A stretch of DNA of 64,000 nucleotides, from NCBI GenBank assembly GCA_049840935.1, contig JASGJA010000005.1:1-64000 (forward strand), in the 5' to 3' direction. The notes beneath the pieces were generated by a model that worked only from the letters and a program-made list of their open reading frames with translations, did not search any database and was not told where the DNA came from. The translations under genes were made by a program, and so were the position numbers. Below, one piece after another: positions 1-9,427 of this stretch. How positions within the stretch are numbered: position 1 is the stretch's first letter; each line of letters opens with the position of its first letter. This DNA comes from Mesorhizobium_G sp049840935. Its GTDB lineage: Bacteria; Pseudomonadota; Alphaproteobacteria; Rhizobiales; Rhizobiaceae.

Positions 1-496
1 GTTCGCGGGCACCGCGGGTTGGGTTGTTTGCGGTGAACGTGCCGCCCATCGGATTCAAGTGATGGCCACAGCCCGTGCAACCGGTCGCCACGCACGTCAC
101 GACCTCCCCCGTGTTGCATGCGGCGGGTTTGGGATCCTGGCCGATCACGACGCTCACGCCGACGTTGTCCGCCATCGTGAACGACGTGGTCTGGATGTCG
201 ACGAGCGCGATCGCCTTGCCCTCGAGCGTGGCGGTGTCCTGGACGTCCTGCACCGCGCCGCCCGTGGTCGCGAGCTCGACGAACGCTTGGCTCAACTGGT
301 TATCCGGCTGCATGTCGCCGTCGAGATCGAAGCTGTAATCCTCGGCTTGGCTGTTGTTGAGCGGCAACAACACGCGCGTGGCGACGAACTTGAACTCCGT
401 CCCTTCGATGAAGTGCGCGTCGGTCGCGAGCGGATCGTTCAATCCGTAGACCTGGCGGCAACCGGCGGCCGCAACGAGCACCAACGCGAGCTTCAC
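1..496 (-). CDS. Putative secreted lipoprotein, 3' end outside window
   Basis: A GTG start at 496 opens an uninterrupted minus-strand frame that runs off the left edge (about 165 residues). The product starts with a very short hydrophobic stretch ending in a lipobox-like VAAAGC, so residue 13 may be a lipidated cysteine. The mature part is acidic, with several Cys near its end (ACNTGEVVTC, ATGC). No family is recognised. Short lipoproteins with scattered cysteines are typical of Myxococcota, which agrees with the neighbouring ackA/xfp. It lies 4 bases downstream of the ackA stop, so it may be the third gene of that transcription unit. The GTG start rests on the lipobox position, not on a clear ribosome-binding site. 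Confidence 0.55.
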   Translation of the reverse strand, partial: MKLALVLVAAAGCRQVYGLNDPLATDAHFIEGTEFKFVATRVLLPLNNSQAEDYSFDLDGDMQPDNQLSQAFVELATTGGAVQDVQDTATLEGKAIALVDIQTTSFTMADNVGVSVVIGQDPKPAACNTGEVVTCVATGCTGCGHHLNPMGGTFTANNPTRGARE

Positions 497-500
497 GACG

Positions 501-1508
501 TCAGCGTATCGCGAAAGCGTGGCGCGCGATCACTAGCTCCTCGTTCGTCGGGATCACGAGCGATTGCACCCCGGGGATCCAGTGCAGGCCGGCCAAGATC
601 CGGTCGCGGATCACCGCGCTGTGCTCGCCGATGCCGCCCGTGAACACGATCGCATCGAGGCCTCCCAACGCGGACGCGAGCGAGCCGACCGCACGCGGCG
701 CGCGATAGACAAACATCTCCACGGCGAGTCGTGCTCGCGGTGTCTCGGATGCGAGGAGCTCGTGCATTTGTCCGGTCGTCCCCGAAAATCCCGAGCAGGC
801 CACTCTGCTGGTACAGGATGTCCCGGATTTCGCGCGCCGACATTCCGCGCTCGACCATGTGGAGGACCACACCAGGATCGAGCGTCCCCGGACGTGTCGC
901 CATCACGAGCCCGTCCAGTGCCGTGAGGCCCATCGTCGTCGCGATCGAGGTCCGATTTCGCATCGCACACATGCTCGCGCCGCTGCCGAGGTGCGCGACG
1001 ATACACGCGGGGGCCGACCTCCGCCGGAAGAGCGGACGCGATGTACTCGTAGGACAGGCCGTGGAACCCGTATGCGACGAGGTCGTGATACTCGCGCGGC
1101 AACGCGTAGTGGCGGGCGACATCGGGAATCGTTCGATGAAACGAGGTATCGAAGCACGCGACCTGCGTGGCGTCGGGAAGGTGGTGGCACGCCGCCATGA
1201 TCCCGGCGAGCCCGTGCGGCTGATGGAGCGGCGCGAACGGCGTCAGCGCGTGCAGCTTCGGCCAACAGCGCGTTATCGATCTGGCGCGGCCCCAGAAACT
1301 CACCGCCGTGGACGATGCGATGGCCCACGGTTGTCCACGTCGTCGGGCCCAGCGTCGCGACGAGTGCCTCGACCCCGCGTTCGAGCGCTTTGTCGTGATC
1401 GCGATCGTGCGCGAGATCGATCGTCTGGCTCGCACGGCGCTCGAACGTTTCGGGCTCGAAGGCAGCGAGCTTGATACTCGACGAGCCGGCATTGATCGTG
1501 AGGATCAT
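501..1508 (-). CDS. ackA: Acetate kinase, frameshifted
   Basis: Acetate kinase interconverts acetyl phosphate plus ADP with acetate plus ATP in the cytoplasm. The N-terminus shows the ASKHA-fold start MILTINAGSSSIK, followed by GHRIVHGGE; the C-terminal third has the family motif FTGGIGEHS and ends in HAFAIR just before TGA. Between these the protein must be read in three frames (N-terminal part to about 1,270, a middle part with CFDTSFHRTIP and YGFHGLSYEYI, then the end from about 870). It is therefore one gene with at least two one-base indels rather than three genes. The start ATG overlaps the phosphoketolase stop as ATGA, implying translational coupling. Xfp makes the acetyl phosphate that AckA converts to ATP, so the pair forms the end of a phosphoketolase shunt. 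Confidence 0.88.
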
Positions 1509-1880
1509 GACCGCCACGTCCAATCCCGGATCTTCCGGCAGGTCTTCGAAGTGCTCGGCGATATACGCCCGATGCCTCGCGAGCATCGCTTCGCATCGCG
1601 CGTAGAGTTCCGGCACTGCCTTCGCGACCGGACGCTTACTCCTTCGAATCGCGTCCATCGCGATGTGATACCGGCTGGTCTCGTTCAGCACGACCATGTC
1701 GAAGGGCGTGGTCGTGGTGCCCTCTTCCTTGTAACCGCGGACGTGAAACCGGCCGGCATGCGGCCGCGCGTGAAGCAGTTGATGGACGGCGCCGGCGTAG
1801 CCGTGGAACGAGAAGCACACGTCGGTCTCGCGCGTGAACAGCTCGACGAACTGGTCTTCGCTGATCCGCGCAGGAATATG
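1505..1880 (-). CDS. xfp: Phosphoketolase C-terminal fragment
   Basis: This is the C-terminal end of a xylulose-5-phosphate/fructose-6-phosphate phosphoketolase, a ThDP enzyme that splits sugar phosphates into acetyl phosphate and an aldose phosphate. Visible signatures are FSFHGYAGAVHQLLH, FHVRGYKEEGTTTTPFDM and SRYHIAMDAIRR. As written, the frame runs without a stop into AckA. However, the expected end (DWTWRS then TGA) appears one frame over if one G of the GGG near 1,533 is removed, so the apparent Xfp-AckA fusion is an indel artefact. Upstream of about 1,880 the phosphoketolase sequence stops abruptly and unrelated plus-strand coding sequence begins, so most of the gene (about 650 residues) is missing. 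Confidence 0.87.
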
Positions 1881-1895
1881 CCGGCGTTCCCAAGC
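1870..1895. other. Probable chimeric junction (phosphoketolase / TauD dioxygenase)
   Basis: Minus-strand phosphoketolase homology ends and plus-strand TauD-type dioxygenase homology begins within these bases. Both genes are cut in mid-domain and no transposon end or repeat is visible. Confidence 0.65.
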
Positions 1896-2237
1896 TCACG
1901 CCGGCGCAGATCGAGGTGCTGGAGCTCTTCGACCAGATCACCTATGAAGACGGCATGGCGATCGCCATGGATTTTCGTCCTGGCGACATCCAATGGCTGT
2001 CAAACTACGCAGCGCTCCATGCACGAACGACGTTCTGGGACTGGCCCGAGCCGCAGCGCCGGCGCCATCTGCTGCGGTTGTCGGTTCAGCCGCGAAGGTG
2101 ATCGCCCCCGTCGTTCCCGGGTTCGGCAAGAACGGCGTGGTCCAGCATCGCGCGGCGCCCCGCGACGGTGCGAAGGAGCATCCCGAGGGCCATTTCGACA
2201 TTGGGTCGATCTCGGTGCCACGCCTCCTGTCTTGAGC
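1887..2237 (+). CDS. TauD/TfdA-type dioxygenase, C-terminal fragment, frameshifted
   Basis: The first part reads VPKLTPAQIEVLELFD, then GDIQWLSNYAALHART and PEPQRRRHLLRL. This is the C-terminal double-stranded beta-helix end of TauD/TfdA-like Fe(II)-dependent oxygenases. The His in LHART is the distal iron ligand of that family. The proximal HxD motif would lie upstream and is missing because the sequence joins to phosphoketolase near 1,885. After RLSVQPRR a TGA ends the frame at 2,101, but the tail seems to continue in another frame (PGFGKNGVVQHR) to the TGA at about 2,235, so one indel sits near 2,090. It converges on the isochorismatase-family gene. The substrate is unknown. Confidence 0.7.
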
Positions 2238-2906
2238 GCAACGCGTTCGGTCGCTGCCGACAGCTCTGCAGCCGATTGCAAGTCGGCGAAGTTGAGGCGC
2301 AGATTGAGCAGAGCGGCATTATGCTCGGCATCGGTCACTGTGGCACAGGCATCCGGTACGACGATCACCTTGTAGCCGCGCATATTGCCCTCGCGCGCGG
2401 TAGATTCCACACAGACATTGGTCAGCGTGCCCACCAACACCAGCAGTTCGATCCCCGCCTGCTGCAGAGTTCTGTGGAGCATGCCGGCCGGGCAGGAAAA
2501 CGCGCCGTATCGGTACTTGTCGATCACGATGTCGTCCGCGGCGCGCGCCATGGCGGGATGGATGTCCTGTGAAGCGGTGCCGCTATGCATCACCGCCACC
2601 GCGCGGGCGACGAGGGGATCGGTCAGGTCGTATTGCCAGGCCGGCATTGCCAGCGGCGGCGCGTCGCTCACGGTCTGCCGGGTCCAGATCACGCGGCATC
2701 CGGCATCGCGCATCGTGCTCGCGAAGCGGTTGATCGACGCGATCACGGCTCGGGCGTTCGCGTTTGCCGAACACCTCGCCTTCGCCGACGAAGACAGCTT
2801 GCATGTCGATCACCACCAGCGCCGTGCGGGCCGGGTCGATCACCTCGAACCGGTTGTAGCCGCGCCCGCGTTCCACCGCCCAGTCCGGCAGCTCGACCCG
2901 ATGCAT
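2236..2906 (-). CDS. Isochorismatase-family hydrolase 1, frameshifted
   Basis: A cysteine hydrolase of the isochorismatase/nicotinamidase/RutB superfamily. The Asp-Lys-Cys triad is visible: Asp in ALVVIDMQ (about residue 33), Lys in IDKYRYGAF and Cys in LTNVCVEST. The start ATG at 2,906 follows the SDR stop as TGATG, so the two genes are coupled. The reading frame shifts near 2,745 (after EVFGK), which splits it into two pieces, and the exact C-terminus near 2,236 is uncertain. In the RUT pathway a homologue (RutB) hydrolyses the ring-opened product of the flavin monooxygenase RutA. A RutA-like gene lies 2 kb away, so an amidohydrolase or ureido-hydrolase role is inferred, not shown. Confidence 0.82.
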
Positions 2907-3737
2907 CAGGCGTCCTCTCGAACGCGATCGAGCGCGAGAGCACTTCCCATTGTGCAATTTGCGCGGACACGAAAGCGTGTTGATCCGTGGCGTAGTGAAG
3001 CGCGTCCTCGCCGAGGAACAGGTGGAGCGGCGGCTCGGGCGCGTCGAGCGCCTGCAATATTGCCAGCGCCGCGCGAGCGGGATCGCCTTTCTCCTTGCGG
3101 CATTGCTTGTCAGACTGCGCCGCGCGAAGTGGGCGACGCTGTCATAGTCGGCGATGTCGCTCTCGGCGATCCGCAGGCCCGCGGCGGCGATTTCGGTGCG
3201 CATCCCGCCGGGTGCTACGTTTGTCACGCGGATGTTCATCGGCGCCACTTCCTGCGCCAGCGTCTGGCCGAGGCATTCGAGAGCGTACTTGCTCGCACCA
3301 TATATTGCGGTGCCGGCCCAAGGCGCATGGCCGCTCACGGAGGTGATGTTGACGATGTGCCCACCGCGGCGCGCGCGCATGGCAGGAAGGATCGCCTGGA
3401 TCATGCGCATTGCGCCGAAGACATTGATCTCGAACAGGGCCCTGGCGTCCTCGATCGAGACCTCCTCGATCGCGCCGATCAAGCCGTAGCCGGCATTGTT
3501 GACGAGGCGGTCAATGCCGCCGCCTATTTCCTCGGCACGGGCAACGGCGGCGCGGACCGAGGCTTCGTCGCGCAGGTCCGTGCTGACGACGTGCGCGCGG
3601 CCTGGCGCAAAGTTACGGAAGGCGTCGTCGTCGGCCTGACGGGTCGTGCCGATCACCGTGTCGCCCCGGGCTAGTGCCGCCCGCGCCAGTGCGCGGCCGA
3701 GACCCGCGCCGATCTCCCGTGATAAGCCAACTGTCAT
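2906..3737 (-). CDS. Short-chain dehydrogenase/reductase, frameshifted
   Basis: A classical NAD(P)-dependent SDR. The N-terminus carries the dinucleotide-binding region (REIGAGLGRALA; the expected GxxxGxG is slightly altered, probably by error). It continues with NNAG in LVNNAGYGLIGAIEE, the catalytic Ser in ITSVSG and the YxxxK motif in YGASKYALE. The C-terminal about 60 residues (LGEDALHYATDQ) are in another frame, so at least one indel lies near 3,090. The stop overlaps the ATG of the isochorismatase-family gene (TGATG). Divergent from the sugar kinase, with about 170 bases between the two starts where shared control would sit. The substrate cannot be read from the sequence. Confidence 0.85.
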
Positions 3738-3907
3738 GCCGATAGCCCTCCAGTGATAGTCCGAGGCTAGCGGCTGGGGTCGGCCATGCTCTTGGCACTG
3801 ACGACCGCAAATCTTGTGCCTGGACGCACGGTGCCGCGTCCTGCTTGACCGGGGTTCCGGGCGCGTGCTGCACTGCCATCTCGAAGGCAAAAAGACGGGG
3901 CGTACAC

Positions 3908-4859
3908 TTGGCTGTTCAGATCGTCGGTTCCATCAACATCGACATCATTACCTCGCTCGAACGGTTGCCAGTGCCCGGCGAAACCGTGCTCGCCTTGGCG
4001 ACGGCCAGGTCTTCCGGGAGGAAAGGGAGCCAACCAGGCGGTGGCCGCCGCGCGGATGGGCGCGGCGACCCGGATGGTCGGCGCGGTCGGACAGGACGAT
4101 GCGGGGACCTGGATGTTGAATTCGGCTCGCCGCCGACGACATCGAGGTTTCGGGGATCGAGGTACTCGCAGGGCGAGGAAACGGGAACCGCCTATATTGC
4201 TGTCGATGCCGAGGGTGAGAACCAGATCGTCGTGGTCTCGGGGGCCAATGCCCGGGTCAAGGCGAGTGCGCCGGTCAGCGATGGCGTCCTGCTCGCGCAG
4301 CTTGAGGTTCCCGTCGCGGCGCTACTCCCGCTCTTCGCGCAGTCGCGCGCGATCCGCATTCTCAACACGGCTCCGGCGCTGCCCGAGGCCAGATCCGCGT
4401 AGTTCGAGCACGCCGACATCCTGGTGCTCAACGAGCATGAACTTGACGTCTATGCGCCCGACACAGACGGTGTGCGCGGCTATCTCGGTCTTGCGCAGCG
4501 CGCGCGCCGCCTGTTGACTCGGCCCGATCAGGCGGTGGTGGTCACATTGGGCGGCGGATGGCGCATTGGCAGTGCGTGCCGACTGGCACCAGCACGTACC
4601 GGCCGTTCCCGTCATTCCGGTCGACACCGTCGGCGCGTGGGGGGACTGCTTCTGCGGGACGCTGGCGGCGCTGCTCGACGAGAGGCGTTGTCTCGAGGAG
4701 GCACTTCCCAGCGCCAATGCCGCCGCGGCCCTGTGTACGCTGGGGCACGGTGGTCCCCCGTCGATGCCGACCCGTGCTGCCGTCGAGGACCTGCTGTCGG
4801 GACCCGCAATAGAATATGCGCTGCAAATCAAGAATGGGGCGAGCGCATCCCTAAGCTGA
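3908..4859 (+). CDS. PfkB/ribokinase-family sugar kinase, frameshifted
   Basis: The start VQIVGSINIDII...LPVPGETV is the ribokinase N-terminal signature. The second PfkB region (RKGSQPGG, expected GGKGANQA), ETGTAYIAVD, LNEHEL and the C-terminal catalytic motif (VDTVGAWGDCF) follow, but spread over three frames, so several indels are present. The anion-hole motif is normally GAGD. Here three extra bases (TGG) insert a Trp, which is either error or a real change in the catalytic loop. The start is unclear; a TTG at 3,908 is used because no ATG lies in frame nearby. Ribokinases phosphorylate ribose or related sugars and nucleosides. In this cluster it could trap a pentose released from a nucleoside, which is an inference. 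Confidence 0.8.
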
Positions 4860-4892
4860 CGGAATACCTTGCGCCGATTTCGGGAAGCCCAG

Positions 4893-6011
4893 ATGACCGA
4901 GCCCCTGCCAGCCCCCTTCGACATACCCTCCGACGTCGGCGGCAAGGATATCGGCATCTTCATGCCGATCGCCAACGGCGGCTGGATCCTGTCGAAAAAC
5001 GCGCCCATGCTCGACGGATCCTATGACTACAACCTGCAAGGCGGCCAAACTCGCCGAGGAGATCGGTCTCGACTTCATCATGTCGATGGCGAAGTATCGC
5101 GGCTATGGCGGCGAGACCGAGCACTGGACGCTACACGCTCGACCCCCCGATGCTGATGGCCGCCCTCGCCGAGGCGACCAGCCGGGTGAAGGTCTGGACG
5201 ACGGTCCACACCATCCTGCAGAATCCGGCCGTCACCGCGAAGATGATCGCGACGCTCGACCAGATCAGCCATGGGCGCGCGGGGCTCAACGTCGTCACCG
5301 GCGCCTACAAGGGCGAGTTCTCGCAGATGGGCGCCTGGCCCGAAGGCGTCGACCATGACGCGCGCTATGATCTTGCCACCGAATGGATACCAGGCCATCA
5401 AGGCGCTGTGGACCGAGGATTCGGTGACGATGAGGGCAAGTATTTCCCGCTCGACGACTGCATGTCGGATCCCAAGCCGCCGACGCGTCCCTTCCTGGTC
5501 TGTGCGGGCACCTCCAGGCGGGGATGCGCTTCACCGGAAGAGATGGATGCGATCTTCCTTACGGGCGGCAATGCCGAGGAACTCGCCCAGGCGAGCCGCG
5601 AAGCCAAGGCCGTGCGCGCCGAGCTTGGTCGCGACGATGCGCACCTCTTCGATGATGACCGTAGTGTTCGGCGAGACCGACGCCGAGGCCGAGGCTAGGC
5701 CGCGCTACCCAACGGGCTCGACGAGGGCGCGCTGCGCGGCATGATGCATGCCTATGGCTTCCTCGATTCCGAGATCGGCAAGGAGAATGCTTTCGTCAGA
5801 AGAGCCGCTCCGGCTTCATGACGCCGCATGTGCTCGGCACGACCGAAGACGGTGATCGACACGGCTGACCGAGCTTTTCGAGATTCGCAGATCGACGGAC
5901 TGATGATGATCTTTCCCGATTATCTGACGGGCACTGCCGATCTTCGGCGCGGAAGTGCTGCCGGTGCTGCGCGAACGCTTTCCCGGCATGACGGAGCCGG
6001 CGCATGTCTGA
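4893..6011 (+). CDS. RutA-like flavin-dependent monooxygenase (LLM class), frameshifted
   Basis: A luciferase-like TIM-barrel monooxygenase. Segments DIGIFMPIANGGW, LDFIMSMAKYRGYGG, WTTVHTILQNPA, GRAGLNVVTGAYKGE, SQMGAWPEG and LVCAGTS follow the order and spacing of pyrimidine monooxygenase RutA and its relatives, which use FMNH2 and O2 to open or oxidise N-heterocycles. Pieces lie in different frames, with indels near 5,035, 5,140, 5,390, 5,440, 5,510 and beyond; length and order are otherwise normal (about 370 residues). The stop at 6,009-6,011 overlaps the ATG of the second isochorismatase-family gene (6,004), so the two are coupled as rutA and rutB are. Many LLM enzymes use other substrates, so uracil is not claimed. 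Confidence 0.82.
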
Positions 6012-6633
6012 AGCGTCGCATCTCCCGCATGTCGACGCTCGCGCGATTGAAGCCCAGCTGCCGCGATGACCACGCTGGTCGTGGTCGACATTCAGACCGA
6101 TTTCGCCTCGCCGGATGGGCTCATCGGCCGCTATGGCGCCGACATGAGCGCCGGTCCGATGCCGCGGTCGACCAGATCGAGGCGATGATTGCCGCGGCCC
6201 GCAGGCCGAGCGCGCATGTCGGCGTTCATGCGCGTGGTGACGCGGCCCGAAACCGATCCCGAACGCGCTGAAGACGCTGATGATCGCGCGCGCGGCAGCC
6301 CTGGCGGGAGAGCATCTGCCGCACCGACGGTGGCGGAGCGGACTATTACCGCGTCGCGCCGGAGACCGGGTGACATCGAGATCGAGAAGCTGATGTTCGA
6401 CAGCTTCCATGGCACCGACCTCGACGCGCAATTGCGCGCCGCGGAATCGACACGCTGGTGATGACCGGCATCAGCACCGATTGCTGCGTCGATTCCACCG
6501 CGCGCAGCGGCGTTCCACCGCGATTATCATGTCTTCGTCGTCTCGGATGCCTGCGCTGCTTCGAGGACGACCTGCACTCGGCACGCTCAAGCGTTCTGCG
6601 CAAGAATCTCGTTCTTGTTACGAGCAGCGGTGA
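6004..6633 (+). CDS. Isochorismatase-family hydrolase 2 (RutB-like position), frameshifted
   Basis: A second cysteine hydrolase of the isochorismatase fold. The frame fragments give TTLVVVDIQTDFASPDG (Asp of the triad), EIEKLMFDSFHGTDLD (Lys) and TGISTDCCVDSTARSG (Cys), followed by VFVVSDACA. An N-terminal 20-residue lead (MSEASHLPHVDARAIEA) starts inside the upstream monooxygenase stop; a frameshift near 6,065 separates it from the core. Its TGA shares bases with the GTG of the VOC gene (GTGA). It is distinct in sequence from isochorismatase-family hydrolase 1. The RutA-like/RutB-like order suggests that it hydrolyses the product of the monooxygenase. Confidence 0.8.
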
Positions 6634-7029
6634 TCGAGGCGTGGTCTGTGAAGCTGTCGCCGTCACCTTCGTCGCGCCGATGTCGATGCGCTCGCCGGCT
6701 TCTACATGACGCACTGGGCCTTGTCGAATCTGTCAACGATTCCCCACGTTATCGCGAACTCGAGGGCGGCGGAGTGCGGATCGGTTTCGCCATCCGGGGC
6801 GGTGTCCAGCCTCGGCCTGCCCGAGGTCGATGCCGAAGTACGGGCTCTGCGTTCGTTCCTGACCTTCGAGGTTGCGGAAGACGGTATCGACGCTGCCGTC
6901 GCAAGTGCGGTGGCGGCGGGGGGCCAACTGATCAAGGCGCCCTATCGCACGCATTTCGACGCTCATGCTTGCGGTGCTGCGCGATCCGGAGGGCAACGTC
7001 TTCCGCCTCGCATCGACGGCGCCGCATGA
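6630..7029 (+). CDS. VOC (glyoxalase/bleomycin-resistance) superfamily protein, frameshifted
   Basis: Corrected frames read AVAVTFVA, then ALAGFYHDALGLVES, YRELEGGGVRIGFAI, FLTFEVAEDGIDAAV and a final RDPEGNVFRLAST. These are the paired beta-alpha-beta-beta-beta modules of the vicinal oxygen chelate fold. Such proteins include glyoxalase I, extradiol dioxygenases and resistance proteins; metal ligands cannot be assigned safely here because of the indels. The GTG start at 6,630 overlaps the previous stop and its end overlaps the ATG of the next oxygenase (ATGA at 7,026), so it belongs to one tightly packed operon. Function unknown; detoxification of a reactive intermediate is one possibility. 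Confidence 0.72.
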
Positions 7030-8030
7030 TCCTCTACGACGCTGCCCGCGCGGCGACGCACATCGACGCGGTCATCGACCTGACGGGCAGTTTTGTCACG
7101 GGGCCGGCCGGACGAGGCCGCCCGGATGATCCATCGCCTTGCCGCGAGACCGGGTTCTTACCGCCTCGGGACACGGCGTCGATGCCGCCATGTGCAAAGC
7201 GTACGCTCAGGCCGGCGCGCCGGTTCTTCGCGCAGCCGGCCGAGGCGAAGCGATCCGTGTCGAAGGCATTCTCAGCCCCATGGCGCGGTTATGAGGGGTT
7301 GGGCGCGCAGGTGCTCGACACGGGATCGGCAGCCGATCACAAGGAGAGCTTATGCCATAGCCATCGACTTGCCGGCCGAGATCCGCTGGGTCCTGACGCG
7401 GGTCCCGGTACAGGGGCCGAACCTTTGGCCGGACGCGCTGCCTGGCTTCCGCGAACAGATGCTGGCCTATCAGGAAGCGATGATCGCGCCTGCGGACGTC
7501 ATCTGATGGGTCTCATCGCGCATGTCCGTGAAGTCTCGACGCACGACTATTTCGCCGACGCACTCCGTCGCCCGCAGTGCGGCGTGCGGCTGCTGCGTTA
7601 TCCGCCGCAACCGAGCGATGCCGGCGGCAATCTGCTGGGGGCGGTGCGCATTCCGACTGGGGCTCGGTCACGATCCTGCTACAGGACGACAAGACCGGTC
7701 TGGAGGTCCGCAATGCTGACGGCGAGTGGATTCTGGCAGCACCGATCGCCGATACCTTCGTGATCAATATCGGCCAGATGGTCGGAGCGCTTCACCGCCG
7801 GGATCTATCGCGCCAACCTCCACCGCGTGCGCAACGGCTCCAGCGACGCCGCGCGCAATTCGGTTGCCAGCTTCTTCGAGCTGGAGCCGATCTACCGCAT
7901 GGGGCGGGCGCCGACCTGTCCGCCTGATCCGGCTACGAAGCGCTTTCTGGTCTCACGATCAGCGAGCACATCGACCAGATGGCCCGCGCTCCGAGTTACG
8001 CCAGTCATGTCCGACCTTTACCGTCCGGCC
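7026..8030 (+). CDS. Isopenicillin-N-synthase-like Fe(II)/2-oxoglutarate oxygenase, frameshifted
   Basis: The N-terminus MILYDAARAATHIDAVIDL and the segments FAQPAEAKRSV, APWRGYEGLGAQVLD and LLRYPPQP follow the isopenicillin N synthase/ethylene-forming enzyme family. The iron ligands are visible: His and Asp in AHSDWGSVTIL, and the distal His in NLHRVRN. After that come VASFFELEPI and an end near the next ATG, where the stop is not certain. At least four frame changes occur. Thymine-7-hydroxylase and gibberellin oxidases share this fold, so oxidation of a methyl or ring position on the pathway substrate is possible. It lies between the VOC gene and the amidohydrolase in one operon. Confidence 0.8.
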
Positions 8031-9427
8031 GTCGATCTTCTGGTCCGTCACGCCTGGATTGTTACGATGGATCCGGAGCGGCGCATCTTTCGTGATGGCG
8101 CTATCGCCATCCGTCAGTGACCGGATCGTACGCCGTCGGCGCATCGCGACGAGGTGGAGCGCGATGGTCGCGGCGCGCGAGGTGATCGACGGACGGACCG
8201 CTTCGTGCGTCACGCCCGGCTTCGTCAATGGCCATGTCCATATCACCGGCGAGCCGATCACGCGCGGCGCGGTGCCCGACGATACCGACTGGCACGCAAA
8301 TGTCTTCGGCTGGCTGATCCCGACCTATCTGGCGCAGAACCGCCGAGGACGAAGCCTGTCGGCCACGCTGTGCCGCGCTGGAAATGCTGCGCACGCGGCA
8401 CCACCTACTTTCGTCGAGGCGGGAACGATTCTCGACCTCTGACACAGTGTACGAGGCGCTGGCCGCAACCGGCATTCGCGGCGCGGATCGGCCAATGGGT
8501 GCAGGACCGTGCCTTCGCCCCCGGCGAAGATCAGGCCGCGCTGACGGCCATGGCGCCGTGGCCAAGCTGGAAGCGCAGCTGGAGCGCTATCCTGCGCCGG
8601 CGATCCGCTGCTGGCCGCCTGGCCCGCGCTGGTCGGCCACAATACCGCGACCGACGATCTGTGGCGCGAGGCGACCGCGCTGGCGCGCGAACGCGGCACG
8701 GGCGTCACCGCGCACATGAGCGCCGATCCGCCGGACCCCGAATTCTACCTTGCCGAGATCGGCCTGCGCCCGATCGCGCATCTGGCGCAAGCTTGGTGCG
8801 CTCGGCCCGCATCTGTCGCTGACCCATGCGATCCATCTCGACGAGGATGAGGTGAGCCTGCTCGCCGACGAGCGGCACCACACGTCACCCATTGCCCGAT
8901 GACGGCGATGAAAGGGGCCTATGGCGCCAGCTCGGCCGGGCGCTTTCCCGCAGATGGTAGCGGCAGGCGTCAACATCCAGCTCGGCACCGACGGCAACAA
9001 CAACGGCAACGCTGCCGACATGATGCGCGCGATGTTCGCCAGCGCCGGCCTGTTCAAGGATGCCCTGCGCGATGCCGATCTGTTTCCCGGCGACGACGGG
9101 TGCTGGAAATGGCGACGATCAACGGTGCCGCCGGAGCGCACTCGGCGCACGCGATCGGCGCGCTCGAGCCGGGCATGAAGGCGGACTTCGTGCTGCACGA
9201 CCGCAATCGGCCCGGAGTGGCGACCGCTGTTCAATGTCGTGAACCAGCTCGTCTGGTCGGCCGATGGCCGCGGCGTGCACGGTGTGGGTCGATGGGCGCC
9301 GCGTGGTCGATACGTATCGCTCGACGCTGATCGACGAGGAAAGGCTGTACCGCAGGTCGAGAAGACGGGCACGGCCGTCCTCGCCCGTGCCGGAATGGAG
9401 GTTCCCAGCGCATGGCCGGTCCTGTGA
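8007..9427 (+). CDS. TRZ/ATZ-type amidohydrolase (deaminase), frameshifted
   Basis: A metal-dependent amidohydrolase of the triazine hydrolase/cytosine-guanine-S-adenosylhomocysteine deaminase group. It has a beta-sandwich start (LLVRHAWIVTMDPERRIFRDGAIA), the metal-binding HxH in GFVNGHVHITGEP, a later His in THAIHLDEDE, THCPMT, and the metal Asp in IQLGTDGNNNGN. It ends with GALEPGMKADFVLHD and VWVDGRRVVDTY, the usual return to the beta-sandwich. The parts occupy several frames. Family members remove amino or chloro groups from purines, pyrimidines and s-triazines. The ATG used (8,007) has no competing start. It overlaps the MFS gene start by 16 bases. Confidence 0.84.

Noticed and set aside
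1505..1820. Natural phosphoketolase-acetate kinase fusion protein
   Set aside because: The normal phosphoketolase C-terminus and an overlapping stop appear once one G is removed, so the fusion is an indel artefact.
2101..2235. Separate small gene after the TauD fragment
   Set aside because: The sequence reads as the frameshifted tail of the same dioxygenase (PGFGKNGVVQHR), not as a new gene.
1308..3674. Long plus-strand open frames across 1,308-2,375 and 2,385-3,674
   Set aside because: They run opposite ackA/xfp, isochorismatase and SDR genes and contain no family motif. High GC makes such open frames common.
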